Assembly: GCF_018129965.1 (NCBI RefSeq)
Contig: NZ_JAFCKW010000008.1
Location: 124,001-188,000 of the forward strand
DNA: 64,000 bases
Reading direction: 5' to 3'
Source of the DNA: Bradyrhizobium diazoefficiens
GTDB taxonomy: Bacteria; Pseudomonadota; Alphaproteobacteria; Rhizobiales; Xanthobacteraceae
Each line of letters opens with the position of its first letter. Within the stretch, counting starts at the first letter, position 1. Positions 8,712-16,439 of this stretch are shown here, one piece after another. The translations under genes were made by a program, and so were the position numbers. The notes beneath the pieces are model-generated. The model did not search any database. It was not told the DNA's origin and saw only the letters and a list, made by a program, of their open reading frames with translations.

Positions 8712-8902
8712 ACCTCTGATCACAGGCAGTGCGGCAGATGGCCTCATCTACGTCAAAGACGTCGTGTTGACGCAACGCGATCGCAACATGGGTCCTATCC
8801 TGGTCAAATGGCCATCTCGCTCTCACAGCAACAGCTCATCAAGTCGAAGACTTGGCGTATGTCGATGCCTCCACTAGCAACAGTGGCCCAAAAAACGTCC
8901 GA

Positions 8903-9109
8903 TCAAGGCTTGCGCCATTTGTCGGGTTTGCCGGCGGTCGTGTAACGGACGCGCTCGACGAGGATGGTCGCGTCGGGTTCAAGACGACGCGCTTCGGCGA
9001 TGGCCTTCGCCTGGGTCGGTGCGACGGCGCTCGCACGCTCAGCGTTGGCACGCCGAACAGCGAAGTCGCCCTGGTCGCGGCGTTCGATAAAGAGGTCCTT
9101 GTTGCTCAT
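8903..9109 (-). CDS. Small DUF2188-like protein in Ubl operon
   Basis: A 68-residue protein with a strong ribosome site (AAGGAG, 6 bases before the ATG), starting 13 bases after the E1 stop. The pattern GDFAVRRANAERASAV, then TQAKAIAEARRL, resembles the DUF2188 fold, a small beta-beta-alpha-beta domain of unknown function. Its spacing makes it the last gene of the ubiquitin-like operon. Possible roles are a conjugation substrate, an adaptor or an unrelated passenger. Confidence 0.65.
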   Translation of the reverse strand: MSNKDLFIERRDQGDFAVRRANAERASAVAPTQAKAIAEARRLEPDATILVERVRYTTAGKPDKWRKP

Positions 9110-9121
9110 GTGCTTCTCCTT

Positions 9122-10522
9122 TCAAATTCTGGCGATCCGACGCTCATCGGCGCGTGTGTAGGTTATGCCCGCCGCGTCGGCTGCAGTATACGTTCCTTGG
9201 CGGCGAACGGAACGCTTGCCGGGGTCGCCGAGTCCCAACCGGATATCGAAGTAAGACGGTCCGTCGTGCAGCAAGCGGACCGTTTCCGCGATTGCGAGGC
9301 TCGCAGCGCTGGTCCCGACGAAAGGCACTGCCACCGATTTACCGGCGAGATCGCGGCGGCCACAATCGTCGCCGCCGAGCTCGCGGTAGCCCGGGTTTTC
9401 TTGTGCCATCCGCTCATGGTAGGCGGCGAGCTCCGCCACGTCATCAGGCGACGGGTCCGGCCACAGTTCATCCGGAGGGCGCGGGTTAGGCCACGTGTGC
9501 AGGCTGATCGTATCGAAATTGTTGGCCATGCCACCGAGACCGGCATCGACGACGCGCCGGAAGTTTGCTTGCGGCAGATCTCGCCGGGCGGAGTTGCTGT
9601 CGAAACCGCAGAGCGCAAGCGCAGGCTCCTTCGCCTGCAAGCGGAAGGTCGTGTCGAAGCGCCGCTCGACGAGACGCGTGCGGAACTGACGGCGCGTGAG
9701 CCACGCATCGCAGGCGCGGGTCTTGAAGCGGTTCTCATATTCGGTCGTAAAGATAACACCGGTCTCAATGTTTTCCTTCTCGATGACATCAAAATCCAGC
9801 AGCGCGAATTCAACTTCCTTTGGGTCGGAATAGGGCAGGCCCGCCAACGTCCAGAGATAGGCGTTACCGAGATGGCCAAGACCAAGCACCCAAAGATCGC
9901 GCGGCAAGTACTCGACTGGAATGCCGAGGGCATCGGGATCGCCGATATCAAGCTCCGGACGCCATAGCGACAGCGCGACAGTGCGGCGCGTCGCCTGAAG
10001 GCTGATGCCCGCAAAGGCGACGAACAACTCGGAGAGCGCTAGCGACGCAGCCAAAACACCGGTCGCCGCAAAATATTCGCGCTCCGGCAGACGCTCGACG
10101 GCGTCCGACGGACCGACCTTCGCAATCCAGCCGTCGAACGTGACGCGCAGAGCCCGCTTCGGCACCGCGGCATTGCCGAAAATGATGGCATGCCCGACAT
10201 CATATCCGGCCGGGGCTGTCGGGCCGAGGATTTCGGCGAGCGCCTGGCTGAACTTCCGATGCAGCCACGGCCAGACCAGCAGCGGCGCCTCGGCAAGCGC
10301 AGCCGAATGCGCCACACGCACCGCGCCGGGGAAGCAACGGCAGGCGATGCTCGCTGCTGTCAGCACCGCGAGCTGCAAAGTGTAGGAGTCGGCGACATCG
10401 TCGCCGCAACAAAGCGTGACCGTAAAGGCCTGACGCCGCGCCAGAACGGCGTCGGGACCGGCCTGATCGCGATCGATGATCAGCTTTGAAATACGCGAGA
10501 GATTGAGGTCGATAGTGCTCAT
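9122..10522 (-). CDS. ThiF/E1-like adenylyltransferase of a bacterial Ubl system
   Basis: A 466-residue protein. The ThiF/E1 domain starts near residue 208, with the nucleotide loop LGLGHLGNA (213-221) and the acidic DFDVIEKEN (243-251). A Cys in GGDDCG (C387), in the crossover-loop region before VAVPFVGTSAA, is the best catalytic-cysteine candidate. The first 200 residues are an extra domain, possibly a degenerate adenylation-like domain. It should adenylate the C-terminal Gly of the Ubl at 11519-12097. ATG 10522 lies 4 bases after the JAMM gene stop. Gene order points to a Bil/Bub-type antiphage or stress pathway. Confidence 0.8.
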   Translation of the reverse strand: MSTIDLNLSRISKLIIDRDQAGPDAVLARRQAFTVTLCCGDDVADSYTLQLAVLTAASIACRCFPGAVRVAHSAALAEAPLLVWPWLHRKFSQALAEILGPTAPAGYDVGHAIIFGNAAVPKRALRVTFDGWIAKVGPSDAVERLPEREYFAATGVLAASLALSELFVAFAGISLQATRRTVALSLWRPELDIGDPDALGIPVEYLPRDLWVLGLGHLGNAYLWTLAGLPYSDPKEVEFALLDFDVIEKENIETGVIFTTEYENRFKTRACDAWLTRRQFRTRLVERRFDTTFRLQAKEPALALCGFDSNSARRDLPQANFRRVVDAGLGGMANNFDTISLHTWPNPRPPDELWPDPSPDDVAELAAYHERMAQENPGYRELGGDDCGRRDLAGKSVAVPFVGTSAASLAIAETVRLLHDGPSYFDIRLGLGDPGKRSVRRQGTYTAADAAGITYTRADERRIARI

Positions 10523-10526
10523 GGCA

Positions 10527-11027
10527 TCACCATATCGTGAGCTGCACACGACGGTCCGGCATGGCGGCCGGATACGTGCGCCATTTGAAGCCGCCGAGAT
10601 ATTCGTAGACGCCGATGGCCTTCAACGACCACCATCCCGTTCGACCAAAGTTCGGGACGATCATCGCGGTGTGACCGACGACCGGCAGCATCGGATGTCG
10701 CTCGTCGATCGCGCTCTGCCGGACGTCCGACCCCGGATGTGTGTGGACATCGATCAGCAACTGAACGCCGTTCGCACGGCAATGTGTCCATAGCGCGGCG
10801 CAGCCGTTCGCGTGAAAAGCGATGATCCCGCGCTGATAAGCATCGGGGTCGACATCATCGTAGCAAATGTAGGAGGTGATGCGGGCCGGATCGGCGTCGT
10901 CGCGCCCCAGCAGGAAGGCGCCGCTCTCGCGCACCCCGCCGCCGCGGCGCCGCAGATCGAAGATCACACTGCTCCAAAGCCAGACTGGGATCTTGAAGGT
11001 CGTGATGCGCGCTTCAGACACCGACAT
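10527..11027 (-). CDS. JAMM/Mov34-type deubiquitinase-like metallopeptidase
   Basis: A 166-residue JAB-domain protein. The motif is complete: E34 in RESGAF, then HTHPGSDVRQSAID with H95, H97, S105 and D108. Such enzymes in bacterial Ubl operons trim the precursor or remove the Ubl from targets. The neighbouring Ubl already ends in Gly, so removal from targets is more likely than maturation. ATG 11027 has GGAG upstream and overlaps the previous gene by 14 bases, so the two are translationally coupled. Confidence 0.87.
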   Translation of the reverse strand: MSVSEARITTFKIPVWLWSSVIFDLRRRGGGVRESGAFLLGRDDADPARITSYICYDDVDPDAYQRGIIAFHANGCAALWTHCRANGVQLLIDVHTHPGSDVRQSAIDERHPMLPVVGHTAMIVPNFGRTGWWSLKAIGVYEYLGGFKWRTYPAAMPDRRVQLTIW

Positions 11028-11514
11028 AGTCTCCGCTGGTCAGCAGGGATTGAAACTCCTCAAGGTAGTTCACAATGGTATGCGCGCCCGTCCAGACGAG
11101 ATGGGGCTGCTCGCTGGGCCAAGACGGATGGTCCGAAAGCGGCGAGCGGTCATAGGGATGGTAAAAGGCGCGGCCGGCGAAACTGAATGCGTCCGTGCGG
11201 AAGACTTGCGCGAACCGGCTGTTCGGCTTGCCTTTCGGCCACTTGGCAAGCGCAAGCGCCTGCTTCGTTTCCGGATCCCAGAACGGCCCAGTGGGCGGGA
11301 CGTTACGATAGCCGGCAAGGTTCAAGGCAACGTAGTAGCGGTCCGGCGCGCCGGCACGTGGCGCGGCGGCCATCCAGAGATAGACAATGGGCCATGCTGC
11401 ATTGTCTGGCCTGAGGGCAGGCTCCGCCTCGCCCCACAGGCCTTTAGCGACGCCATTACGATATTCCGCCGACTGCAAGTCCGCTTCGAACAGGCGCTGA
11501 TCTGGCGGCAGCAT
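11014..11514 (-). CDS. E2-like protein in Ubl operon, lacking cysteine
   Basis: A 166-residue protein sitting between the Ubl and JAMM genes, where these operons normally encode the E2. A UBC-like layout is suggested by YYVALNLAGYRNVPPTGPFWDP and a late RAFYHPYDRSP...HPSW region. The protein contains no cysteine at all, so it cannot form the usual E2 thioester. It may use another nucleophile, act as a non-catalytic scaffold, or be something other than an E2. It starts 4 bases after the Ubl stop. The E2 assignment rests mainly on context. Confidence 0.55.
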   Translation of the reverse strand: MLPPDQRLFEADLQSAEYRNGVAKGLWGEAEPALRPDNAAWPIVYLWMAAAPRAGAPDRYYVALNLAGYRNVPPTGPFWDPETKQALALAKWPKGKPNSRFAQVFRTDAFSFAGRAFYHPYDRSPLSDHPSWPSEQPHLVWTGAHTIVNYLEEFQSLLTSGDYVGV

Positions 11515-11518
11515 CGGG

Positions 11519-12097
11519 CTATCCCTTCGGAGTCAGTTCTTTGACGAGGTCAAACTCGATCCCACAGACATCGCCGTGCACAAGATCGCCGAGATGTTCG
11601 TCCGAGCGCGGCTGCACCGAACTGCCGGCAAGCTGGAGCACATATTCGCCGGCGATAGCCGGATCGATGGGGAACTTGCGGCGTGCCCACTCGGTCACAA
11701 CGCCGACCGTCGTGTTGGGCACGAAGCGATGGCGCTTGCTCTTGCCGCCGAAATGGACCGCCACAGCAATATGACGGCAGTGGTGGACATGGACATGCCG
11801 ATGACGGTGGATTTCCAGCACCGCAAGCGTCAGGTCGATATCGACCGGTTCATGCAGGTCGGAGCCATCGTCAACGTCATCGACCTTATCAAGGACCTCG
11901 ACGCATTCACCGATGAAGACGTGCAACCCGCCGGGCTGGTCCGCGATCACCTTCAAACGCAGCAGGGCATCACGCAGCGTGTCTGAGCCCATTCCCAGCA
12001 CCACCTGCGGCTTGCTGCCCGGTGCATGAACGAAATGCTCAATCTCGCGCTGCTCTGCTGCACCGCGATCCGTATCCGTCTCAAGTGTCGTGCTCAT
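11519..12097 (-). CDS. Two-domain ubiquitin-like (beta-grasp) modifier
   Basis: A 192-residue protein. A C-terminal beta-grasp-like unit (about 108-192) includes VAVHFGGKSKRHRFVPNTT and VLQLAGSS and ends in LTPKG, so the mature C-terminus is already Gly. An N-terminal unit (about 20-90) may be a second Ubl domain. The junction is His-rich (HRHRHVHVHH, about residues 98-107). The ATG at 12097 is preceded by GGAGG at 5 bases, much better than upstream alternatives. It is the first gene of a five-gene operon and the presumed substrate of the E1. Confidence 0.72.
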   Translation of the reverse strand: MSTTLETDTDRGAAEQREIEHFVHAPGSKPQVVLGMGSDTLRDALLRLKVIADQPGGLHVFIGECVEVLDKVDDVDDGSDLHEPVDIDLTLAVLEIHRHRHVHVHHCRHIAVAVHFGGKSKRHRFVPNTTVGVVTEWARRKFPIDPAIAGEYVLQLAGSSVQPRSDEHLGDLVHGDVCGIEFDLVKELTPKG

Positions 12098-12199
12098 CAG
12101 CACCTCCATCAGAAAAGCCCGCCGGCTTCTCGGCGTGCAGCAAATACTGCCTGAGAGTCGGGTCATTTGCAAATTTAAATCACTCTAAAATTTCTATTT

Positions 12200-12250
12200 A
12201 CACTCACAATTGTGATTGTGCTTGACGAATTCCTCGATTTCGCCATAAAC
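12200..12250. promoter_or_regulatory. Operator and promoter between Ubl operon and XRE gene
   Basis: A near-perfect 20-bp palindrome at 12200-12219 contains the 12-bp perfect core TCACAATTGTGA (12204-12215). Just downstream on the plus strand, TTGACG (12222-12227) and ATAAAC (12245-12250) are 17 bases apart, a credible sigma-70 promoter. The palindrome abuts the -35 box and also lies upstream of the leftward Ubl operon. One repressor, probably the XRE protein, could therefore control both directions. Confidence 0.6.
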
Positions 12251-12256
12251 ATTCTC

Positions 12257-12631
12257 ATGAATCCCGAATCGATCTATCGGCACATCGGCGAGGTTATCCG
12301 TAACCGCCGCCGGTCTTCCAAGCCGCGCCTCACTCAAGAAGCGCTCGCCCAGCGAATCGGTATCTCCCGCGCCTCGCTGGCCAACATCGAGACCGGCCGC
12401 CAGAGCGTTTTGGTTCACCAACTCTACGCGCTGGCCGAAGCGCTCAAACTCGCACCGAGCGATTTCCTGCCGACCACGAATGATTCCGCCGTCCGGGCGG
12501 AGTGGAACGAGATTTTACCCGAAGACCTGAAGCCGGTGCAGAAAGATCAAATTGCTCGCTTGCTCGCCGACACGCAAGCAGAGCCCACCCGGGATGAGGA
12601 GCCAAGCCGTGTCAAACAAGCAAAACGATGA
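12257..12631 (+). CDS. XRE-family transcriptional regulator
   Basis: A 124-residue protein with an XRE helix-turn-helix at about residues 8-65 (RLTQEALAQRIGISRASLAN, then IETGRQ). It is followed by a short charged tail. ATG 12257 has no ribosome site. The promoter just upstream would place the transcript start at or very near the ATG, suggesting a leaderless mRNA. An in-frame GTG at 12212 lies inside the operator and is less likely. It pairs with the ImmA-type peptidase, as in phage- and ICE-like regulator/peptidase switches. Confidence 0.8.
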   Translation: MNPESIYRHIGEVIRNRRRSSKPRLTQEALAQRIGISRASLANIETGRQSVLVHQLYALAEALKLAPSDFLPTTNDSAVRAEWNEILPEDLKPVQKDQIARLLADTQAEPTRDEEPSRVKQAKR

Positions 12632-13172
12632 TCCCGTAAAGCGGGTCCAGAACCTTTTGACTGAATTCAACGTGCGCGCAGCACCCGTGCCAGTCGACAA
12701 GATCGCGAAGGGGCTCGGCGCCCACCTTCGCTTTTCGCCGCTCGATGACGAACTGTCGGGCATGATCTATGTCAGCGATGACACCCCGATCATTGGCATC
12801 AACTCGCTGCATCACCCCAACCGGCAACGCTTTTCGATTGCCCACGAAATAGGCCATCTCGTCCTGCACCGACATCTCATCACCGGGAAAGTCCATGTCG
12901 ACAAGGAGTTTCGCGTGTCTGTCCTTAACCGCGATTCGACTTCTGGGCTCGGAACGGAACAGATTGAAATCCAGGCCAACCAGTTCGCCGCCGAACTGCT
13001 GATGCCGACTGCCTGGTTCATCGAAGCCCTCGACAGCAAGGCCGTCGATATCGACAACGAAGGGCCGCTCGACGAGCTTGCGAAGAAATTCCGCGTCAGC
13101 CGCCAGGCGCTCGAATATCGCATCCGCAATCTCGCGATCTCGAGTCTGCGGGCTCAGGGCCGGTCGCGATAG
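12609..13172 (+). CDS. ImmA/IrrE-family metallopeptidase
   Basis: A 187-residue peptidase with FSIAHEIGHLVLHR as its zinc site and EIQANQFAAELLMP supplying the downstream Glu, both characteristic of ImmA/IrrE (COG2856). ImmA cleaves the ImmR repressor in ICEBs1, and IrrE/PprI cleaves DdrO after DNA damage. By analogy it may cut the adjacent XRE protein and derepress the Ubl operon and exonuclease (inference). GTG 12609 follows GAGGAG at 7 bases and overlaps the XRE gene by 23 bases. Confidence 0.85.
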   Translation: MSNKQNDDPVKRVQNLLTEFNVRAAPVPVDKIAKGLGAHLRFSPLDDELSGMIYVSDDTPIIGINSLHHPNRQRFSIAHEIGHLVLHRHLITGKVHVDKEFRVSVLNRDSTSGLGTEQIEIQANQFAAELLMPTAWFIEALDSKAVDIDNEGPLDELAKKFRVSRQALEYRIRNLAISSLRAQGRSR

Positions 13173-13184
13173 GGAACGGCGGCA

Positions 13185-14609
13185 ATGGCCTTCGTCTTTT
13201 ACGACACCGAGACGACGGGCACAGACACCGCCTTCGACCAGATTTTGCAGTTTGCGGCGATCCGCACTGATCCCGAACTTAACGAAATCGATCACTTCGA
13301 CATCCGCTGCCGTCTTCTACCGCACATCGTTCCCTCTCCCGAGGCGATGAGCGTAACTCGGATTGCGGCATCCCAGCTTTCTGACACCTCCCTCTGCACC
13401 CACTACGATATGGCGTGCCGCATCCGCGACAAACTACTCGCCTGGTCGCCGGCCCTCTTCATCGGGTATAATTCGCTCGCCTTCGACGAACATCTGCTGC
13501 GACAGACCTTTTACAAGAGCCTGCATCCGCCCTATCTCACCAACACCAACGGAAACTCCCGCTCCGATGCCCTACGCATGGTACGGGCGGCCTATCTCTT
13601 CGCGCCCGGTGCGCTTAAATGGCCGATCGACGAGACGGGACAACCCATCTTTAAGCTGGAGCGCATGGCCCGGCTCAACGGCTTCACGGGCGGGCCTGCG
13701 CATGAGGCCACCAACGACGTCAAGGCCGCGATTTTTCTTTGTCGTCTCCTGATAGCACGTGCCCCCGATCTTTGGTCGGCCTTTATGCAGTTCAGCCAGA
13801 AGGCCAGCGTCAATGACTATGCGCTCGCTGAACCAATTTATTGTCTCTCGGATTTTTACGCCGGCGCGTCCTACTCGTGGATCGTAACGACGCTTGGTCC
13901 TAATCCCGAGAACAACTCCGAACTCTATGTCTACGACCTCTCGGTCGAGCCTGAAAGTCTCATCGACCTCCCCGAGGCCGATCTTGCCCAGCGTCTCAAC
14001 CTGCCGGTGATTCCCGTTCGCCGCTTACGCACGAACGCCTGCCCAGTCATCATGCCAGTCGAGGTTGCGCCAGCGATCGCAACCGGGATTCAGCTCGGCA
14101 CGGACGAACTCAACCGGCGCGCCGAATTCTTGAGCTGCCGCACCGATCTTCGCGAGCGCCTCATGAAAGCGTTCGCGGCCGGGCGTGAGGAGCTCCCTCC
14201 ATCCCAGCACTTCGAACGGCAAATCTATGACGGCTTCTTCCCTCGCGAAGACGAGGAATTGATGGAGCGCTTCCACGGCCTGCCTTGGGAAAACCGGCCC
14301 GGCATCATCCAGACGTTCGCCGACCGCCGACTTCGCCAGATCGGCAGGCGTCTCCTCTATCTGGAGCGGCCTGACCTCCTAGGCCATGCGTTAAGGACCG
14401 AATTCGATCGCGCAGTAGCGCTCCGCATCATGGCCAACGATACCGAACGGCCGTGGCTCACCTTGCCGAAGGCTCTCGCCACAATCGACGCAATGCTTCC
14501 AAACGCCCCAGCAGACGAAGCAGCTTTTCTCTCCGACCATCGCGACTACCTATGCAAACGCCTCGCAGCAGCAAGACTAGCGGCGAACCGTTCTGGGAAC
14601 ACTCCTTAG
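13185..14609 (+). CDS. sbcB: Exonuclease I (SbcB-like) 3'-5' ssDNA exonuclease
   Basis: A 474-residue protein, virtually the E. coli ExoI length (475). DEDDh motifs are visible: FYDTETTG (D7, E9), GYNSLAFDEHLLRQ, and HEATNDV near residue 180. QFAAIRTD after the first motif is shared with E. coli SbcB. ExoI digests single-stranded DNA 3' to 5' in recombination and mismatch repair. It starts 12 bases after the ImmA gene, so it probably belongs to that operon. ExoI is mainly gammaproteobacterial, which suits horizontal acquisition. Confidence 0.85.
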   Translation: MAFVFYDTETTGTDTAFDQILQFAAIRTDPELNEIDHFDIRCRLLPHIVPSPEAMSVTRIAASQLSDTSLCTHYDMACRIRDKLLAWSPALFIGYNSLAFDEHLLRQTFYKSLHPPYLTNTNGNSRSDALRMVRAAYLFAPGALKWPIDETGQPIFKLERMARLNGFTGGPAHEATNDVKAAIFLCRLLIARAPDLWSAFMQFSQKASVNDYALAEPIYCLSDFYAGASYSWIVTTLGPNPENNSELYVYDLSVEPESLIDLPEADLAQRLNLPVIPVRRLRTNACPVIMPVEVAPAIATGIQLGTDELNRRAEFLSCRTDLRERLMKAFAAGREELPPSQHFERQIYDGFFPREDEELMERFHGLPWENRPGIIQTFADRRLRQIGRRLLYLERPDLLGHALRTEFDRAVALRIMANDTERPWLTLPKALATIDAMLPNAPADEAAFLSDHRDYLCKRLAAARLAANRSGNTP

Positions 14610-14774
14610 TGAGTGGATTACGACGTCTTGCATGGGTCGGCGTCAGGACGCACGGCTTGATGCCTGCCGGCGCGGCTCGCAAATCGGAATGGGCGAAGGT
14701 CTGTTTGCAGGGTACCCGGAAGTGCCGCTTCGTCAAGGAAGCGGATTTGGCAACTGGTATGGTATAGAGGCGCT

Positions 14775-15947
14775 ATGGTAACGCCGACTCGCACCCTTGG
14801 TCCCCTGCATCTTGAAGACCTCGAGCCTCATCGGTTCGAGGATCTCGTGCGCCAGTTGATTTACGACTTCCGCAATTGGCGCGCGCTTGAGCCCACCGGC
14901 CGATCCGGTTCTGACGATGGGTTTGACGCACGGGGCTTTGAGATTGTCTCCGGGGAAGAGCAAGTCGAGCCGGATGAGACGGAAGGCGATGACGAAGTGT
15001 CGAACGCCACGCGTACAGAGGATCGGGTTTGGCTCGTTCAATGCAAGCGCGAGAAGACAATTCCTCCAAAGAAGCTAGTCGGATATCTGCGCGACATTTC
15101 GGAGAGCGAGCGGGCCGGTCTTTACGGATTGATATTCGTCGGCGCGAGTGACTTTTCTAAGCTTGCGCGCGACAGCTTCCGCGCAACGGCTCGCGAACTC
15201 GGCTTCGCGGAGACCTACTTGTGGGGCAAGGGCGAAGTCGAGGACATGCTCTTCCAGCCCAAGAACGATCATCTTCTGTTTGCGTATTTTGGCGTCTCGC
15301 TACAGATGCGTAGGCGGCAACTTAGGACGGATATCCGTGCGAAACTCACGACGAAGCGAAAAGCACTCCGGATGCTGAACGAGCATGGTCCGGCCCTGAT
15401 ACGGGACACGGCTGATGATCGTTATCCCTTTCTCGACGAGGACAAAGGTCAGCCTCGGGTTGAACGAGGGCGATGGGTCGTGAGGAACTACAACGGATGT
15501 TTCCATGATGGGCTGCACTTTGTTACGCGACGGCACTTCGCGTTCCTCGACGACGATGGGGTGCACTGGGACTACGCGGAGACTGTCGATGATTCGGTTG
15601 TCTCAGGGCACCAGAACCCTTGGTGCGCAGAGGACGAAGATCGGTACGTACGCCGTAGCGCCATGATGGACATTTGGGACAAATTCCCTGAGAAGAACAA
15701 GGCGTGGTTCGAAGTCGAGCATACCTTGCCGTTCGAAAACATTCTCGATATCGACGATAAAGGCGACGATTGGACTGAAGTACCGCACATCTATACGACA
15801 GCATTTCACCCCGAGAATGGCCCATTCCGAACGTACGTAATTAGGTCACTCGAAACAATCGAACGATACGCAAGGCGACACGGACAACCCGACGAGCACA
15901 AGCGCGTTGAGAAATTCCCCCGGAATCTGACACAAGAGGATAGCTAG
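14775..15947 (+). CDS. Mrr-like restriction endonuclease-domain protein
   Basis: A 390-residue protein. The N-terminal Mrr_cat-like PD-(D/E)xK fold has FEDLVRQLI (E22), GSDDGFD (D48 region) and VQCKR (Q89, K91). The QxK form is typical of Mrr and phage T4-restriction enzymes that cut modified DNA. The C-terminal 200 residues (including RNYNGCFHDGLHF) are unrecognised and could be the target-sensing part. No methyltransferase is adjacent, which fits a type IV-like modification-dependent nuclease (inference). The 165-base gap upstream suggests its own promoter. Confidence 0.72.
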   Translation: MVTPTRTLGPLHLEDLEPHRFEDLVRQLIYDFRNWRALEPTGRSGSDDGFDARGFEIVSGEEQVEPDETEGDDEVSNATRTEDRVWLVQCKREKTIPPKKLVGYLRDISESERAGLYGLIFVGASDFSKLARDSFRATARELGFAETYLWGKGEVEDMLFQPKNDHLLFAYFGVSLQMRRRQLRTDIRAKLTTKRKALRMLNEHGPALIRDTADDRYPFLDEDKGQPRVERGRWVVRNYNGCFHDGLHFVTRRHFAFLDDDGVHWDYAETVDDSVVSGHQNPWCAEDEDRYVRRSAMMDIWDKFPEKNKAWFEVEHTLPFENILDIDDKGDDWTEVPHIYTTAFHPENGPFRTYVIRSLETIERYARRHGQPDEHKRVEKFPRNLTQEDS

Positions 15948-16174
15948 ACAAGCGAAGTATGCTTACCGCTGGCCTCCTGCCGTACATGTCCGGCCGCACT
16001 GGTGCTGTGAGGTGCCTCACCGTCGACACGCGAAAGCTTTTCCATCTGAACGATTGCGTATGCTGCTTCGCGGCGTAGGCGGTGACGAACCCCGCGCCAA
16101 GACGTGATCTCTGGCGTTGGAGATTCCCGGCACCGCGCCAGCGCAAGCGATTGCAGCTCACGAAGCATGCTCAC
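15944..16174 (-). CDS. Possible small hypothetical protein
   Basis: A 76-codon frame from GTG 16174 (or ATG 16168), convergent with the Mrr-like gene and overlapping its stop by 4 bases. It is basic and Ser-rich with no recognised domain and no good ribosome site. It may be a relic. The rest of 15948-16384 is AT-richer and shows only GGCCC-rich inverted runs near 16215-16265. Confidence 0.3.
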   Translation of the reverse strand: MSMLRELQSLALARCRESPTPEITSWRGVRHRLRREAAYAIVQMEKLSRVDGEAPHSTSAAGHVRQEASGKHTSLV

Positions 16175-16384
16175 CGGGACAGAAGCGAACGCCTTTGCGC
16201 TCTTTAGGCTTGGCCCTTTGGCCTGGTCGGGGTCCTTTGACCCCCTGTTTGTCCGGGCCCAAGGCCCAACGGCGTATGCTAAGTGCGGGTAAAATCGAGG
16301 TCTTTTTTACACACCATCTTACACATATACGCAATGATGCAAAATTACTACAATAAAATCAATAATTTCTAGTATCTGTCACAT

Positions 16385-16439
16385 GACTCAAAATCGAGTT
16401 CCGCAAGGAGTGCTGGTTCGATTCCGGCCAGGGGCACCA
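16385..16439 (+). repeat. 3' fragment of tRNA-Leu(CAA), island attachment site
   Basis: The sequence matches the 3' half of a class II tRNA. It contains the anticodon loop CTCAAAA, the 3' anticodon stem TCGAG, and a variable arm with TCCGCAAGGA. The T arm is GCTGG TTCGATT CCGGC, followed by the 3' acceptor strand CAGGGGC, discriminator A and CCA. The required 5' stem CTCGA is replaced by an unrelated CATGA except for its last two bases. The 5' half is absent, so it is not a functional gene but the att duplicate left by integration into a tRNA-Leu gene. Confidence 0.85.

Noticed and set aside
11541..11986. Plus-strand frames across the Ubl gene
   Set aside because: The minus-strand gene has a GGAGG site, operon spacing and a beta-grasp-like C-terminus ending in Gly; the plus frames have none of these.
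16385..16439. Functional tRNA gene
   Set aside because: The 5' half, including the acceptor 5' strand and D arm, is missing, and the 5' anticodon stem does not pair.
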